DNA of 21,607 nucleotides from a virus. Of this stretch, positions 8,266 through 13,584 are shown in pieces. The stretch spans positions 1-21,607 of the IMG/VR virus record IMGVR_UViG_3300046321_000143; one strand, given 5' to 3'. Position numbers and translations under genes: made by a program. Below the pieces are notes generated by a model that was given only the letters and a program-made list of their open reading frames with translations, did no database searches and was not told the DNA's origin. How positions within the stretch are numbered: position 1 is the first letter of the stretch; each line of letters opens with the position of its first letter.

Positions 8266-8450
8266 AATTCAGGCGTTTCAAAATTAATAACAAGTTTCTT
8301 TACTATTTTATAGCTAATAGGCTTATAAAAATAGTAAGTAATATAATGTTTCATACAAGCTAAACGAGCTTGGTTAGTTGTTGCTATTAATGTTCCTTTA
8401 GCAATTCTAGGTCTTTTGTTTTTTGGAGTAATAAAGGTGTTTGTTGACAT
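8250..8450 (-). CDS. Unidentified small basic protein (66 aa)
   Basis: 66 residues, strongly basic over the first half (TPKNKRPRIAKGTL), then a Tyr/Phe-rich stretch (KHYITYYFYKPISYKIVKK). Basic and aromatic content would suit nucleic-acid binding, which is inference. Its 3' end overlaps the next gene by 16 bases. The leader carries the CGATTTTAATCCAT repeat (8461-8474 on the opposite strand) only 10 bases from the ATG, directly after a hairpin that may end the preceding gene's transcript. Confidence 0.6.
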   Translation of the reverse strand: MSTNTFITPKNKRPRIAKGTLIATTNQARLACMKHYITYYFYKPISYKIVKKLVINFETPELCLEQ

Positions 8451-8460
8451 AATATTAATT

Positions 8461-8486
8461 ATGGATTAAAATCGTATTAAATACGA
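8461..8486 (-). terminator. Small hairpin followed by TTTT, between two early genes
   Basis: On the minus strand TCGTAT-TTA-ATACGA forms a 6-bp stem followed by TTTTAATCC. It lies 13 bases downstream of the stop of the 8499-8915 gene and just upstream of the next start. The stem is short, so it may be a weak terminator, a pause site, or part of the repeated leader element. Confidence 0.35.
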
Positions 8487-8498
8487 ATTGGTTAAATA

Positions 8499-8915
8499 TT
8501 ATTTTAAATATTCTATTCTAATTGTAAGTGGTAATTTTTTGAACAAGTATTTAGCAACATAAATATCTTCTAATTGTCGTAATACATTTTCATATTCAGA
8601 CGTTAAGTTTCTATTACGTTCAAATTTAGATTTTAAAGCTTTATCTAATCTATTTACATATAGTTTATAAGTAGTATGACTAGTATGTAAAAAATATACA
8701 ACATCATTTAAACTTACTTCAGCTATTTTAATATTATCTTTAATTAAATATTTAGTATCAGATACTATTGCATCATCTTCTATTTTGTAATTATGTAATA
8801 GTAATAACTTGTAAATTAAACCTACACTAGCTTGTGCGCCATCTTCACCAATTGAACTAAATTCTTCTTTTTTTAATATCATTTTTTGAGGTATAAAATA
8901 CCTACTGTCTCCCAT
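8499..8915 (-). CDS. Unidentified early protein (138 aa)
   Basis: 138 residues, charged and probably mostly helical, with a Lys/Arg/Glu-rich stretch (LDKALKSKFERNRNLTSEYE) around residues 90-110 that may form a coiled coil. No membrane segment or catalytic motif seen. I use the ATG giving MGDSRYF. Another ATG 4 bases upstream is out of frame and stops after five codons. The gene stands between a 164-bp spacer with two competing hairpins and a short spacer with a hairpin, so it may be a separate unit. Confidence 0.7.
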   Translation of the reverse strand: MGDSRYFIPQKMILKKEEFSSIGEDGAQASVGLIYKLLLLHNYKIEDDAIVSDTKYLIKDNIKIAEVSLNDVVYFLHTSHTTYKLYVNRLDKALKSKFERNRNLTSEYENVLRQLEDIYVAKYLFKKLPLTIRIEYLK

Positions 8916-8989
8916 TCATTTTTCAATTACTACGGAGTATAACGTATTATATTTTACAGTAGGATTTAGTTATAATTAATAATATATAA

Positions 8990-9015
8990 TAACCTTTGCA
9001 AGGTTACAATCCTTG
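8990..9015. other. Two mutually exclusive hairpins in an intergenic spacer
   Basis: TAACCTT-TGC-AAGGTTA (8990-9006) is a perfect 7-bp stem. Its right arm overlaps a second stem, CAAGG (8999-9003) with CCTTG (9011-9015), so only one can form. It lies about 70 bases downstream of the 9080-9367 gene. The first stem and loop resemble an Ala (TGC) anticodon arm, but no T-arm, D-arm or acceptor is present, so it is not a tRNA. Confidence 0.4.
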
Positions 9016-9079
9016 AACCAAATTAATCGAAACAGAATACTTAACGCTTTGGTAATCTAGTTAGACAAAAGTTAAATAA

Positions 9080-9367
9080 CTATTTAGGTTCATAAACACC
9101 AATGTAAATAGTGTTTCCATCAATATAATTAAGTCTAACAAGACTACCAACTTTAGGTATAGCTTCTAAATCATCATTCCAAATGAATTTAATATCATCA
9201 TAAGCTTGACTTTGTATAGGACTATAAATCCCATTTTCAATATGAGTTTCAAGTATCTCTTGTTTTAATTCTGCATCTTTTACACCTAAATCATAAGATA
9301 ATAGGCATACAGCAGCCATTGTAGCAAGACCTAATATAAGTATTGCTAAGTGTTTAATATTTTCCAT
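9080..9367 (-). CDS. Small single-pass membrane protein
   Basis: 95 residues. Residues 6-25 (HLAILILGLATMAAVCLLSY) form one hydrophobic helix after a short N-terminus with one Lys, followed by an acidic region, suggesting a membrane anchor with the C-terminal domain on one face. The C-terminal half (residues 60-95) reads as a small beta domain with a KVGSLVRLNYIDG segment. Function unknown. Phage early membrane proteins of this size often act in lysis timing, host takeover or superinfection exclusion, but nothing in the sequence decides. Its leader carries the recurrent ATATAAACTCAACTAAATA motif about 12 bases before the ATG. Confidence 0.72.
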   Translation of the reverse strand: MENIKHLAILILGLATMAAVCLLSYDLGVKDAELKQEILETHIENGIYSPIQSQAYDDIKFIWNDDLEAIPKVGSLVRLNYIDGNTIYIGVYEPK

Positions 9368-9403
9368 TGTAAAATTATTTAGTTGAGTTTATATTAATTA
9401 GTT

Positions 9404-9435
9404 CCTATACACAATATTCTCTACGTGTATATAGG
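9404..9435 (-). terminator. Hairpin downstream of the 9490-9837 gene
   Basis: CCTATACAC (9404-9412) pairs with GTGTATATAGG (9425-9435) with a two-base bulge, about 55 bases after the stop of the gene at 9490. No strong T-run follows on the minus strand; on the plus strand CTTTTATT follows. It may be a weak or bidirectional terminator or an RNA-processing stem. Confidence 0.35.
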
Positions 9436-9489
9436 CTTTTATTGTATCCACAAGATTATATCTAAAATTTCGTTATAAAATGATATAAA

Positions 9490-9837
9490 CTATACAATAT
9501 TTATTCGATATGTCAAAGAACGTGCAATAAAAAGAGAACAAGTTCTGAATTTAGCATTACCTATTTGTACAATAACATCTTGTACATAAACAGTAAAATA
9601 ACCTATATATACTCTGTTTTTAACATTGATTGTAATAACTTTAGCTTTAATATTTTGTAAGTTTAATTTACTACCAGTTAAAATAGGGTAAGCATTAACA
9701 ATATAATAGTTTTTAGTTTCATCTTTTTTATCATCATCTAATAATGTAAGAGCACTGCCATCTATTAAAAAGACTTCATCACCTACTTTAATATGAGGGT
9801 TACGAAAATGTGCAAGTTTATATGATTTTTTAGACAT
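9490..9837 (-). CDS. Unidentified small beta-rich early protein (115 aa)
   Basis: 115 residues, basic, dominated by alternating hydrophobic residues. A HIKVGDEVFLIDGSAL segment at 15-30 resembles the first strands of an SH3-like or KOW-type barrel, followed by an acidic loop (DDDKKDE) and further beta strands. It starts 7 bases after the stop of the upstream gene. Its TATAAACCAAACTAAATAC leader motif lies inside the last codons of that gene (INQTKY). No specific family or function can be given. Confidence 0.68.
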   Translation of the reverse strand: MSKKSYKLAHFRNPHIKVGDEVFLIDGSALTLLDDDKKDETKNYYIVNAYPILTGSKLNLQNIKAKVITINVKNRVYIGYFTVYVQDVIVQIGNAKFRTCSLFIARSLTYRINIV

Positions 9838-9844
9838 AATAGTA

Positions 9845-10075
9845 TTAGTATTTAGTTTGGTTTATAAGGTCAACAGGTAATGGATATTCTTTCCATAAGT
9901 ATTCTCTAATACCATTTAAATCTTCAAATCCATTTGGTATTTTAATTGTATTTGAATAAGAAGATATAATAATAATATCTTCATTGTGTTCTAACATGTT
10001 CTCAATTAGATGTAAAGGATAATTACCTTCCCAAGTGCTAGTTGTATTATTAGTTTTATTTATAATAATGTACAT
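9845..10075 (-). CDS. Unidentified small early protein (76 aa), first gene after the consensus promoter
   Basis: 76 residues, acidic, no known family. An N-terminal strand (MYIIINKT) is followed by a Trp-containing turn, a helix (LHLIENMLEHNE), a strand (DIIIISSYS) and a second helix, so a small alpha/beta fold is likely. It is the first gene downstream of the Bacteroides-type promoter at 10186-10216, about 110 bases away, so it is probably transcribed early. The leader holds two partial copies of the TATAAA(C/T)CAA element. Confidence 0.65.
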   Translation of the reverse strand: MYIIINKTNNTTSTWEGNYPLHLIENMLEHNEDIIIISSYSNTIKIPNGFEDLNGIREYLWKEYPLPVDLINQTKY

Positions 10076-10185
10076 AATAGTAAGTATTAAATTGTTTATA
10101 GTGAGTTTGATTTATAAGCATAATTTACCTTAGTACTATATGATTTTAGGTTATATGTGGTTGTATATATTTCACCTGATGGGTG

Positions 10186-10216
10186 CAAAGATAAGGTATT
10201 GTTTTGAGAATCCAAG
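10186..10216 (-). promoter_or_regulatory. Bacteroides-type sigma-ABfr promoter (minus strand)
   Basis: On the minus strand CTTG (10216-10213), exactly 19 bases, then TATCTTTG (10193-10186). This matches the Bacteroidetes primary sigma factor consensus (-33 TTTG, -7 TAnnTTTG) in all -7 positions and three of four -33 positions. It points toward the gene starting at 10075. A small hairpin, CACC-CATCA-GGTG on the transcribed strand (10173-10185), would lie at or just after the start of transcription. Confidence 0.7.
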
Positions 10217-10319
10217 CTGAAATAGTGTTAAAGCTTGATTTTAAAGGGCATAAGGACGTATTGAATAATATGATAAAATGTAATACGTTGTAAGTTAAGT
10301 GGTTAGCTATTAATTGGAT

Positions 10320-10500
10320 GTGAGTTTATAGCTGAATTGGTAGGATTGAGGGTAATATGATGAGATTGTAAGTGACTGATAATGAGGGTATGTGGAATTG
10401 GAGTAATGGAGATATATATATAGGTAGAGTGGAGAGGATTTTAGGGTGTAGAGGTGATAGGATTGAGAGAGTAATGAGTATGGTTATATTGTATATGTAT
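10320..10500 (+). repeat. Skewed degenerate inverted repeat, left copy (G-rich on plus strand)
   Basis: The plus strand here is G-rich with almost no C. Three anchors match the minus strand of 12462-12551 in the same order: AATATGATGAGATT (10354-10367, exact), TGGAATTGGAGTA (from about 10391; TGGAATAAGGAGTA in the other copy) and GGATTTTAG (10437-10445, exact). Anchor spacing is 37 and 83 bases here, 31 and 81 there. The copies have diverged but appear homologous. Confidence 0.6.
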
Positions 10501-10673
10501 TAGACTGGCTACATCTGTCCATCGCTCACTCTCCTTCATAGTTACAAGAAACTCTACTAACACTCTCACATGCATCAGCAGAGTCCTCATAACCACCTTA
10601 TTTACTCACTAAATAATCTTTTAATAACTATTCCTCATTGTGTTTTTATAAGGTTATCATCTAATCTCTTAAT

Positions 10674-10883
10674 AACTACAGGCTTCAGCATCCCTACCTC
10701 CACCTGTAGTTTTCCTAGTTGTGGTATTCTACGGTTATATTATTAATAGTATTAACTAGGGTCACCAGACTCTCTTAATCCAGTTCCCCTGGGTTAATAC
10801 CTGAACTATACCAATATTAGGTACAGTTGTTACTTTATTATCATTGTGCTATCTGACTTTTATAAGGACTTTAGACCTTTATA
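10674..10883. other. Cluster of four hairpins, possible structured RNA
   Basis: Stems: AACTACAGG (10674-10682) with CCTGTAGTT (10703-10711), 9 perfect pairs; TTAATCCAG (10775-10783) with CTGGGTTAA (10789-10797), 9 pairs with one T-G; AACTATACC (10804-10812) with GGTACAGTT (10820-10828), 8 of 9 pairs; TATAAGG (10861-10867) with CCTTTATA (10876-10883) with a bulge. The wobble pairs do not agree on one strand. The cluster lies just downstream of the membrane-protein gene that ends at 10972. Confidence 0.4.
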
Positions 10884-10971
10884 CCTAAGTATAGTGCATT
10901 ACACCCCCTTATATCTTTTATATTTAGTTATACAACTTCATAGTTATTATAATATAAGGGTAAGAGAGGTG

Positions 10972-11412
10972 TTATTTCCTTGATAATATTTCCATTAAAT
11001 CGGCAAAATCCTTAGGTTTATCCATTGTAATACCATTGTCATAGAATGTATTAAGTATAGCTTCTTTGATCTCTAAATTAGGAGCCTCAGCTAAGTCTTT
11101 ATACAATTGTTGATAGGTTTCATTTGTAAACTGGTTCTTAATTTGTCTATCTCTCTTATTTTCAAGATACATATCATGATATTTAGAGAATAGTTTAAAT
11201 GCACCTACACTAAGTATAAGTAATTGTAGTCCAATTGCAAATAAAATAATACTTATTACAACAAACATAGTTGTAAATGTGGTTGGTTCAATTTGATTAG
11301 CTTTATAGTATAAGGTAGTTGAATCAATTGCAACTGCACATGCTGATACTAGAGATACTACTGAAAGAACTAAGGTAAATATACCTATAAGGAAAGCTTT
11401 AATTGTTTTCAT
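10972..11412 (-). CDS. Two-helix membrane protein
   Basis: 146 residues. Two hydrophobic segments, about residues 7-29 (FLIGIFTLVLSVVSLVSACA) and 47-72 (FVVISIILFAIGLQLLILSV), are followed by a charged cytoplasmic-type region to the C-terminus (about 75-146) that looks helical. The first segment could be read as a signal peptide, but the following region lacks a clear cleavage site, so a two-pass inner-membrane protein is more likely. Function unknown; holin-like, superinfection-exclusion or replication-anchoring roles are all possible. It lies between the terminator of the upstream gene and a hairpin-rich spacer, so it may be transcribed on its own. Its leader has two 16-bp direct repeats. 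Confidence 0.75.
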   Translation of the reverse strand: MKTIKAFLIGIFTLVLSVVSLVSACAVAIDSTTLYYKANQIEPTTFTTMFVVISIILFAIGLQLLILSVGAFKLFSKYHDMYLENKRDRQIKNQFTNETYQQLYKDLAEAPNLEIKEAILNTFYDNGITMDKPKDFADLMEILSRK

Positions 11413-11434
11413 TTTAATGAGTGTTTAAAGGTTG

Positions 11435-11476
11435 TGAAATGTGAGTTTAAAATTAGATTGAAATGTGAGTTTAATG
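11435..11476 (-). repeat. Direct repeat in the leader of the membrane-protein gene
   Basis: TGAAATGTGAGTTTAA occurs twice with a period of about 24 bases (around 11436 and 11460), immediately upstream of the gene starting at 11412. On the transcribed strand it reads TTAAACTCACATTTCA, partly resembling the recurrent TATAAACTCAA leader motif of other genes. It could be a repressor or activator site or a translation element. Confidence 0.55.
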
Positions 11477-11481
11477 GTAAC

Positions 11482-11517
11482 CAAAAAAGAATGTGCCTAC
11501 TCGGTATGAGTAGACAC
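11482..11517 (-). terminator. Rho-independent terminator of the 11552-12214 gene
   Basis: On the minus strand a 10-bp stem, GTGTCTACTC with GAGTAGGCAC, closes a 5-base loop (ATACC) and is followed by ATTCTTTTTTGG. One pair is T-G only when read on the minus strand, supporting this orientation. A second stem, TACTAG with CTAGTA (11534-11551), lies directly at the stop codon. This makes the upstream gene a one-gene transcription unit. Confidence 0.8.
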
Positions 11518-11551
11518 AATCTATGTAACATAATACTAGTCTATGCTAGTA

Positions 11552-12214
11552 CTATTTTGCTACTTTAGCTTTTTCAGCTTTAGGTTCTTCTGTTTCAAGT
11601 ACTTCCTCAGGAGTCTCAAATTCAAGCTCTTCTGTTGTACCAAATACTTCTTGCTCAAGCTTGTCAGCCGGAGTTTCAGTAGGTACAGCAAGAGTTGGTA
11701 TAGCTACACTTACAGGAGCAGGAGCAGAGATACCAAATAAACCTTGCATAAGAAGCATTGGATTAGCACTATCCATAAAAGCACGTTGCGCATTCTCCAA
11801 ATCTGTAAGAGGGAACGTTAAAAAGCCTTCAACACGAGAACCTTTCTTAAGGGTTTTCAATGTATCACCAACTTTAGCTTCACCATTTTTTACAGCAGTA
11901 GATTCTTCACTAGCGATATAATCATCACCAGCTTCATGAAAAGCAACGTCTGCAAATCCAGTCTTATTAATCAATCCAATAATCGCATTACGGAATTGAT
12001 TAAGCATAAGAGGATTAGCACTTGCAACACCATTGTCAAATAAACCAGCAGGAATGTTAGAACCTCTTGCTGATTTATGTAAGTCAAGTAACGCTTGTTT
12101 ACAAGTTCTAGCAATTTGCTCTTGTTTTCCGTTGATAACAACAGTAAGACCTATAAACGGCTCAATGCCTGCTTTAGTAATAAGGTCTGCGGAGATAACA
12201 TTAAATGTATTCAT
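11552..12214 (-). CDS. Probable abundant early protein with acidic, Pro-rich tail (SSB-like role possible)
   Basis: 220 residues from the preferred ATG (MNTFNVISADL). The frame extends to an ATG at 12250, but those 12 extra residues look like translated leader. A globular part of about 150 residues (VINGKQEQIARTCKQALLDL, later VEGFLTFPLTDLENAQ) is followed by an Ala/Pro linker and a very acidic region (EELEFETPEEVLETEEPKAE) ending in Lys/Ala. Codon use is GC-richer than its neighbours, and the gene has its own terminator and a long structured leader, which suggests strong, separately controlled expression. An acidic tail after a globular domain recalls single-stranded DNA-binding proteins, but no OB-fold signature or typical C-terminal tip is visible, so the role stays open. 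Confidence 0.75.
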   Translation of the reverse strand: MNTFNVISADLITKAGIEPFIGLTVVINGKQEQIARTCKQALLDLHKSARGSNIPAGLFDNGVASANPLMLNQFRNAIIGLINKTGFADVAFHEAGDDYIASEESTAVKNGEAKVGDTLKTLKKGSRVEGFLTFPLTDLENAQRAFMDSANPMLLMQGLFGISAPAPVSVAIPTLAVPTETPADKLEQEVFGTTEELEFETPEEVLETEEPKAEKAKVAK

Positions 12215-12261
12215 AATATAAAGATTAAAGTTACGTGCGTTATGCCACATCGTTATGACCT

Positions 12262-12339
12262 ACGTATCCATACGTTGGTGAAGTGGTTAGTATAGCTGAA
12301 AGACAGTGTACACTGTTGTTTTCATAAAGAAAACTTTTT
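12262..12339 (+). ncRNA. Candidate small structured RNA ending in an intrinsic terminator
   Basis: Two palindromic stems are followed on the plus strand by GTTTTC-ATAAA-GAAAAC and then TTTTT (12318-12339), the form of a rho-independent terminator. No protein-coding gene lies upstream on this strand, so a short RNA starting near 12200-12260, antisense to the leader of the 11552-12214 gene, would explain the arrangement. No plus-strand promoter is evident. The alternative is a barrier against rightward read-through. Confidence 0.35.
12318..12339 (+). terminator. Rightward intrinsic terminator in the divergent region
   Basis: A 6-bp stem GTTTTC/GAAAAC with a 5-base loop is directly followed by five T residues on the plus strand. 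On the minus strand no T-run follows, so it is directional. Confidence 0.6.
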
Positions 12340-12351
12340 CAAACCAAACTT

Positions 12352-12422
12352 GTGGAATACAAATTCAAAATAACAGAACCCACAAAGGGTACGGGTATTT
12401 AAATTCCACGAAAAGTAGTGGG
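12352..12422. promoter_or_regulatory. Mutually exclusive stems in the leader of the acidic-tail protein gene
   Basis: GTGGAAT (12352-12358) pairs with ATTCCAC (12403-12409), enclosing ACCC-ACAAA-GGGT (12378-12390). The same CCAC (12406-12409) can instead pair with GTGG (12418-12421), and CCCAC (12379-12383) with GTGGG (12418-12422). Such alternatives are typical of RNA switches. Transcribed leftwards this would be the 5' leader of the gene starting at 12214. Confidence 0.4.
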
Positions 12423-12461
12423 GGTAACTATATGGGTGTGTACGTAAACATATTACTCATA

Positions 12462-12600
12462 CTAAAATCCAACCTCAACCCATCATCTTTAACTCCATAT
12501 ATTTTATACTCCTTATTCCATATCCTACACAATATCTAATCTCATCATATTTCCACCTATATCTAATTTAATTACTATATCCAATCTCTCCCAAACGTAC
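12462..12600 (-). repeat. Skewed degenerate inverted repeat, right copy (G-rich on minus strand)
   Basis: Inverted counterpart of 10320-10500. Anchors on the plus strand are AATCTCATCATATT (12538-12551), TACTCCTTATTCCA (12507-12520) and CTAAAATCC (12462-12470). The plus strand is C-rich with almost no G. The two copies bracket the membrane-protein and acidic-tail genes. Confidence 0.6.
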
Positions 12601-12674
12601 AAAATTTTACAGTATGTACCTATATATACGCCTGTACCTTTATTACTATATTATTATGGTATTTAAATTACTGT

Positions 12675-12710
12675 GTAATATTATATTTTTTTTTATTAGT
12701 AATATTATAT
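12675..12710. repeat. AT-rich direct repeat with T-tract
   Basis: GTAATATTATAT occurs at 12675-12686 and 12699-12710, separated by a T-rich 12-base spacer. The surroundings are nearly pure A/T. It could be a DNA-unwinding or protein-binding element, or part of the late promoter. Confidence 0.45.
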
Positions 12711-12829
12711 ATAATTTAGTATATATGGTTGTGTCTAGTTATGGCTTAATGACTGCCCGTACTAGAGAGTTTAGTTGTGTTAGTGACTAAAAAACTTTAA
12801 CAAAATTTTAACATTATTATATAGTATAT

Positions 12830-13048
12830 ATGAATGTTAAAAACATTATATTTGGCATATCTAAACGATATGAGAAACTAATACGAATTAACTCATCGTT
12901 ACGGGCAAGTATTACGCTTATTACTAATAATACTATTATATATAGATTTACATATACAATTACATATACAAAAAATATACAAATTATAGGTACTAATACT
13001 ACCTATTTTTCTGTTTTTACTAATAACCAATTTATAAATAACAATTAA
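12830..13048 (+). CDS. Doubtful small ORF ahead of the late block (72 aa)
   Basis: An open frame of 72 codons ends 12 bases before the start of the 13061 gene. The peptide is Asn/Thr/Ile-rich with a repetitive beta-like stretch (IIYRFTYTITYTKN). Codon use (CGA, CGG, CTA) differs from the neighbouring late genes, which prefer AGA/CGT, and the possible -7 box at 12847 lies inside it. In DNA this AT-rich an ORF of this length can arise by chance. The spacing before the next gene is the only support. Confidence 0.22.
   Translation: MNVKNIIFGISKRYEKLIRINSSLRASITLITNNTIIYRFTYTITYTKNIQIIGTNTTYFSVFTNNQFINNN
12847..12854 (+). promoter_or_regulatory. Possible late promoter -7 box
   Basis: TATATTTG fits the Bacteroidetes -7 consensus TAnnTTTG and is oriented toward the late genes, 200 bases upstream of the first firm one (13061). 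No TTTG is found at -33, so the match may be fortuitous or need a phage activator. Confidence 0.35.
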
Positions 13049-13060
13049 TACTTAATAACG

Positions 13061-13579
13061 ATGGCAAACGATATTATTCCTCAAGAACTTATTATACATA
13101 GACGTATACTTACTACTGCACTTGCAACTATTAGTAATGAAATGTATGCTAATAATGTTAAAACTACTTTTAAAACTAGATTTACATTTGTAGAAAAGAA
13201 AGATAGACCTTCTATGTATGCAAATACAATTCAACCTGTATACTTATTTGAAGTATATGTTGTAGATAAATCTAAAAACATTATTGGAGAATCTATTTAT
13301 CTTTATAATAACTATTATGTTAAACAACTTGAAATATCAGTTCATAAGTTAGAACAACAAGCTATTCAAGACTGGTTTACAAATGGTTCTAAAGCTCTTT
13401 ATAATGTTATGTTTATGGAACATAGTGAACGTGTTGCTGAAAATCTTGAACTAATTGATAAACTTAAAGCTGAGGGTGCTACAATGGATGTTGTTAAAGC
13501 TCGTGTAGACTTAGCTGATAAGAATATGATTAAAGATAGAGAAGCTAACATTATAGCTATGTTAAATAATAAATTATAA
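13061..13579 (+). CDS. Unidentified protein, first firm gene of the late block
   Basis: 172 residues, no family recognised. The N-terminal half (residues 1-90) mixes helices with a beta-rich segment (PVYLFEVYVVDKSKN). Residues 95-172 look helical and charged and may form a coiled coil (ENLELIDKLKAEGATMDVVK). Codon use is typical of the late block. The leader just before the ATG contains TATAAATAACAATTAATAC, similar to the element upstream of several early genes. The next gene starts 5 bases after its stop. A role in late-gene control or virion assembly is possible from position only. Confidence 0.78.
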   Translation: MANDIIPQELIIHRRILTTALATISNEMYANNVKTTFKTRFTFVEKKDRPSMYANTIQPVYLFEVYVVDKSKNIIGESIYLYNNYYVKQLEISVHKLEQQAIQDWFTNGSKALYNVMFMEHSERVAENLELIDKLKAEGATMDVVKARVDLADKNMIKDREANIIAMLNNKL

Positions 13580-13584
13580 GAAGT

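Larger units (their letters stand above)
10076..10971. other. Long intergenic region with skewed repeat, hairpin cluster and promoter
   Basis: About 900 bp without a convincing gene. From right to left: a hairpin cluster (10674-10883), a C-rich stretch (10503-10620), a G-rich, nearly C-free stretch (10320-10500), and the minus-strand promoter (10186-10216). The abrupt reversal of G/C strand asymmetry near 10500 could mark a replication origin or a highly transcribed RNA; neither is proven. A 49-codon minus-strand ORF (10441-10590) exists but is judged doubtful. Confidence 0.6.
12215..13060. other. Divergent intergenic region between early and late blocks
   Basis: About 850 bp separating leftward early from rightward late genes. 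It should hold the promoters of both, and possibly a replication origin. In order: palindromes ACGTAT-CC-ATACGT (12262-12275) and ACAGTGTACACTGT (12303-12316); a plus-strand terminator (12318-12339); competing stems (12352-12421); the right copy of the skewed repeat (about 12462-12600); AT-rich direct repeats (12675-12710); and a TATATTTG box (12847-12854). Two plus-strand ORFs in it are weak. Confidence 0.6.

Noticed and set aside
8985-9030. tRNA-Ala (TGC)-like anticodon arm, TAACC-TTTGCAA-GGTTA
   Set aside because: No T-arm, D-arm or acceptor pairing on either side. GGTTCAA on the other strand is not framed by a stem.
10441-10590. 49-codon minus-strand ORF preceded by AAGGTGG
   Set aside because: Its second half is the antisense of the skewed repeat and reads as low-complexity. 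The Shine-Dalgarno-like match is unusual for this genome. Likely chance.
12215-12250. 12-residue N-terminal extension of the acidic-tail protein
   Set aside because: The extra residues (MWHNARNFNLYI) lie in a repeat-rich leader. The ATG at 12214 has the typical A/T-rich leader.
12270-12325. tRNA-like D-arm (AGTGGTTAGTATAGC) in the divergent region
   Set aside because: The following palindrome cannot give a 7-base anticodon loop, and no T-loop follows.
12306-12539. 77-codon plus-strand ORF in the divergent region
   Set aside because: It runs through the terminator, the competing stems and the skewed repeat, has no protein-like pattern, and its codons do not match either gene block.
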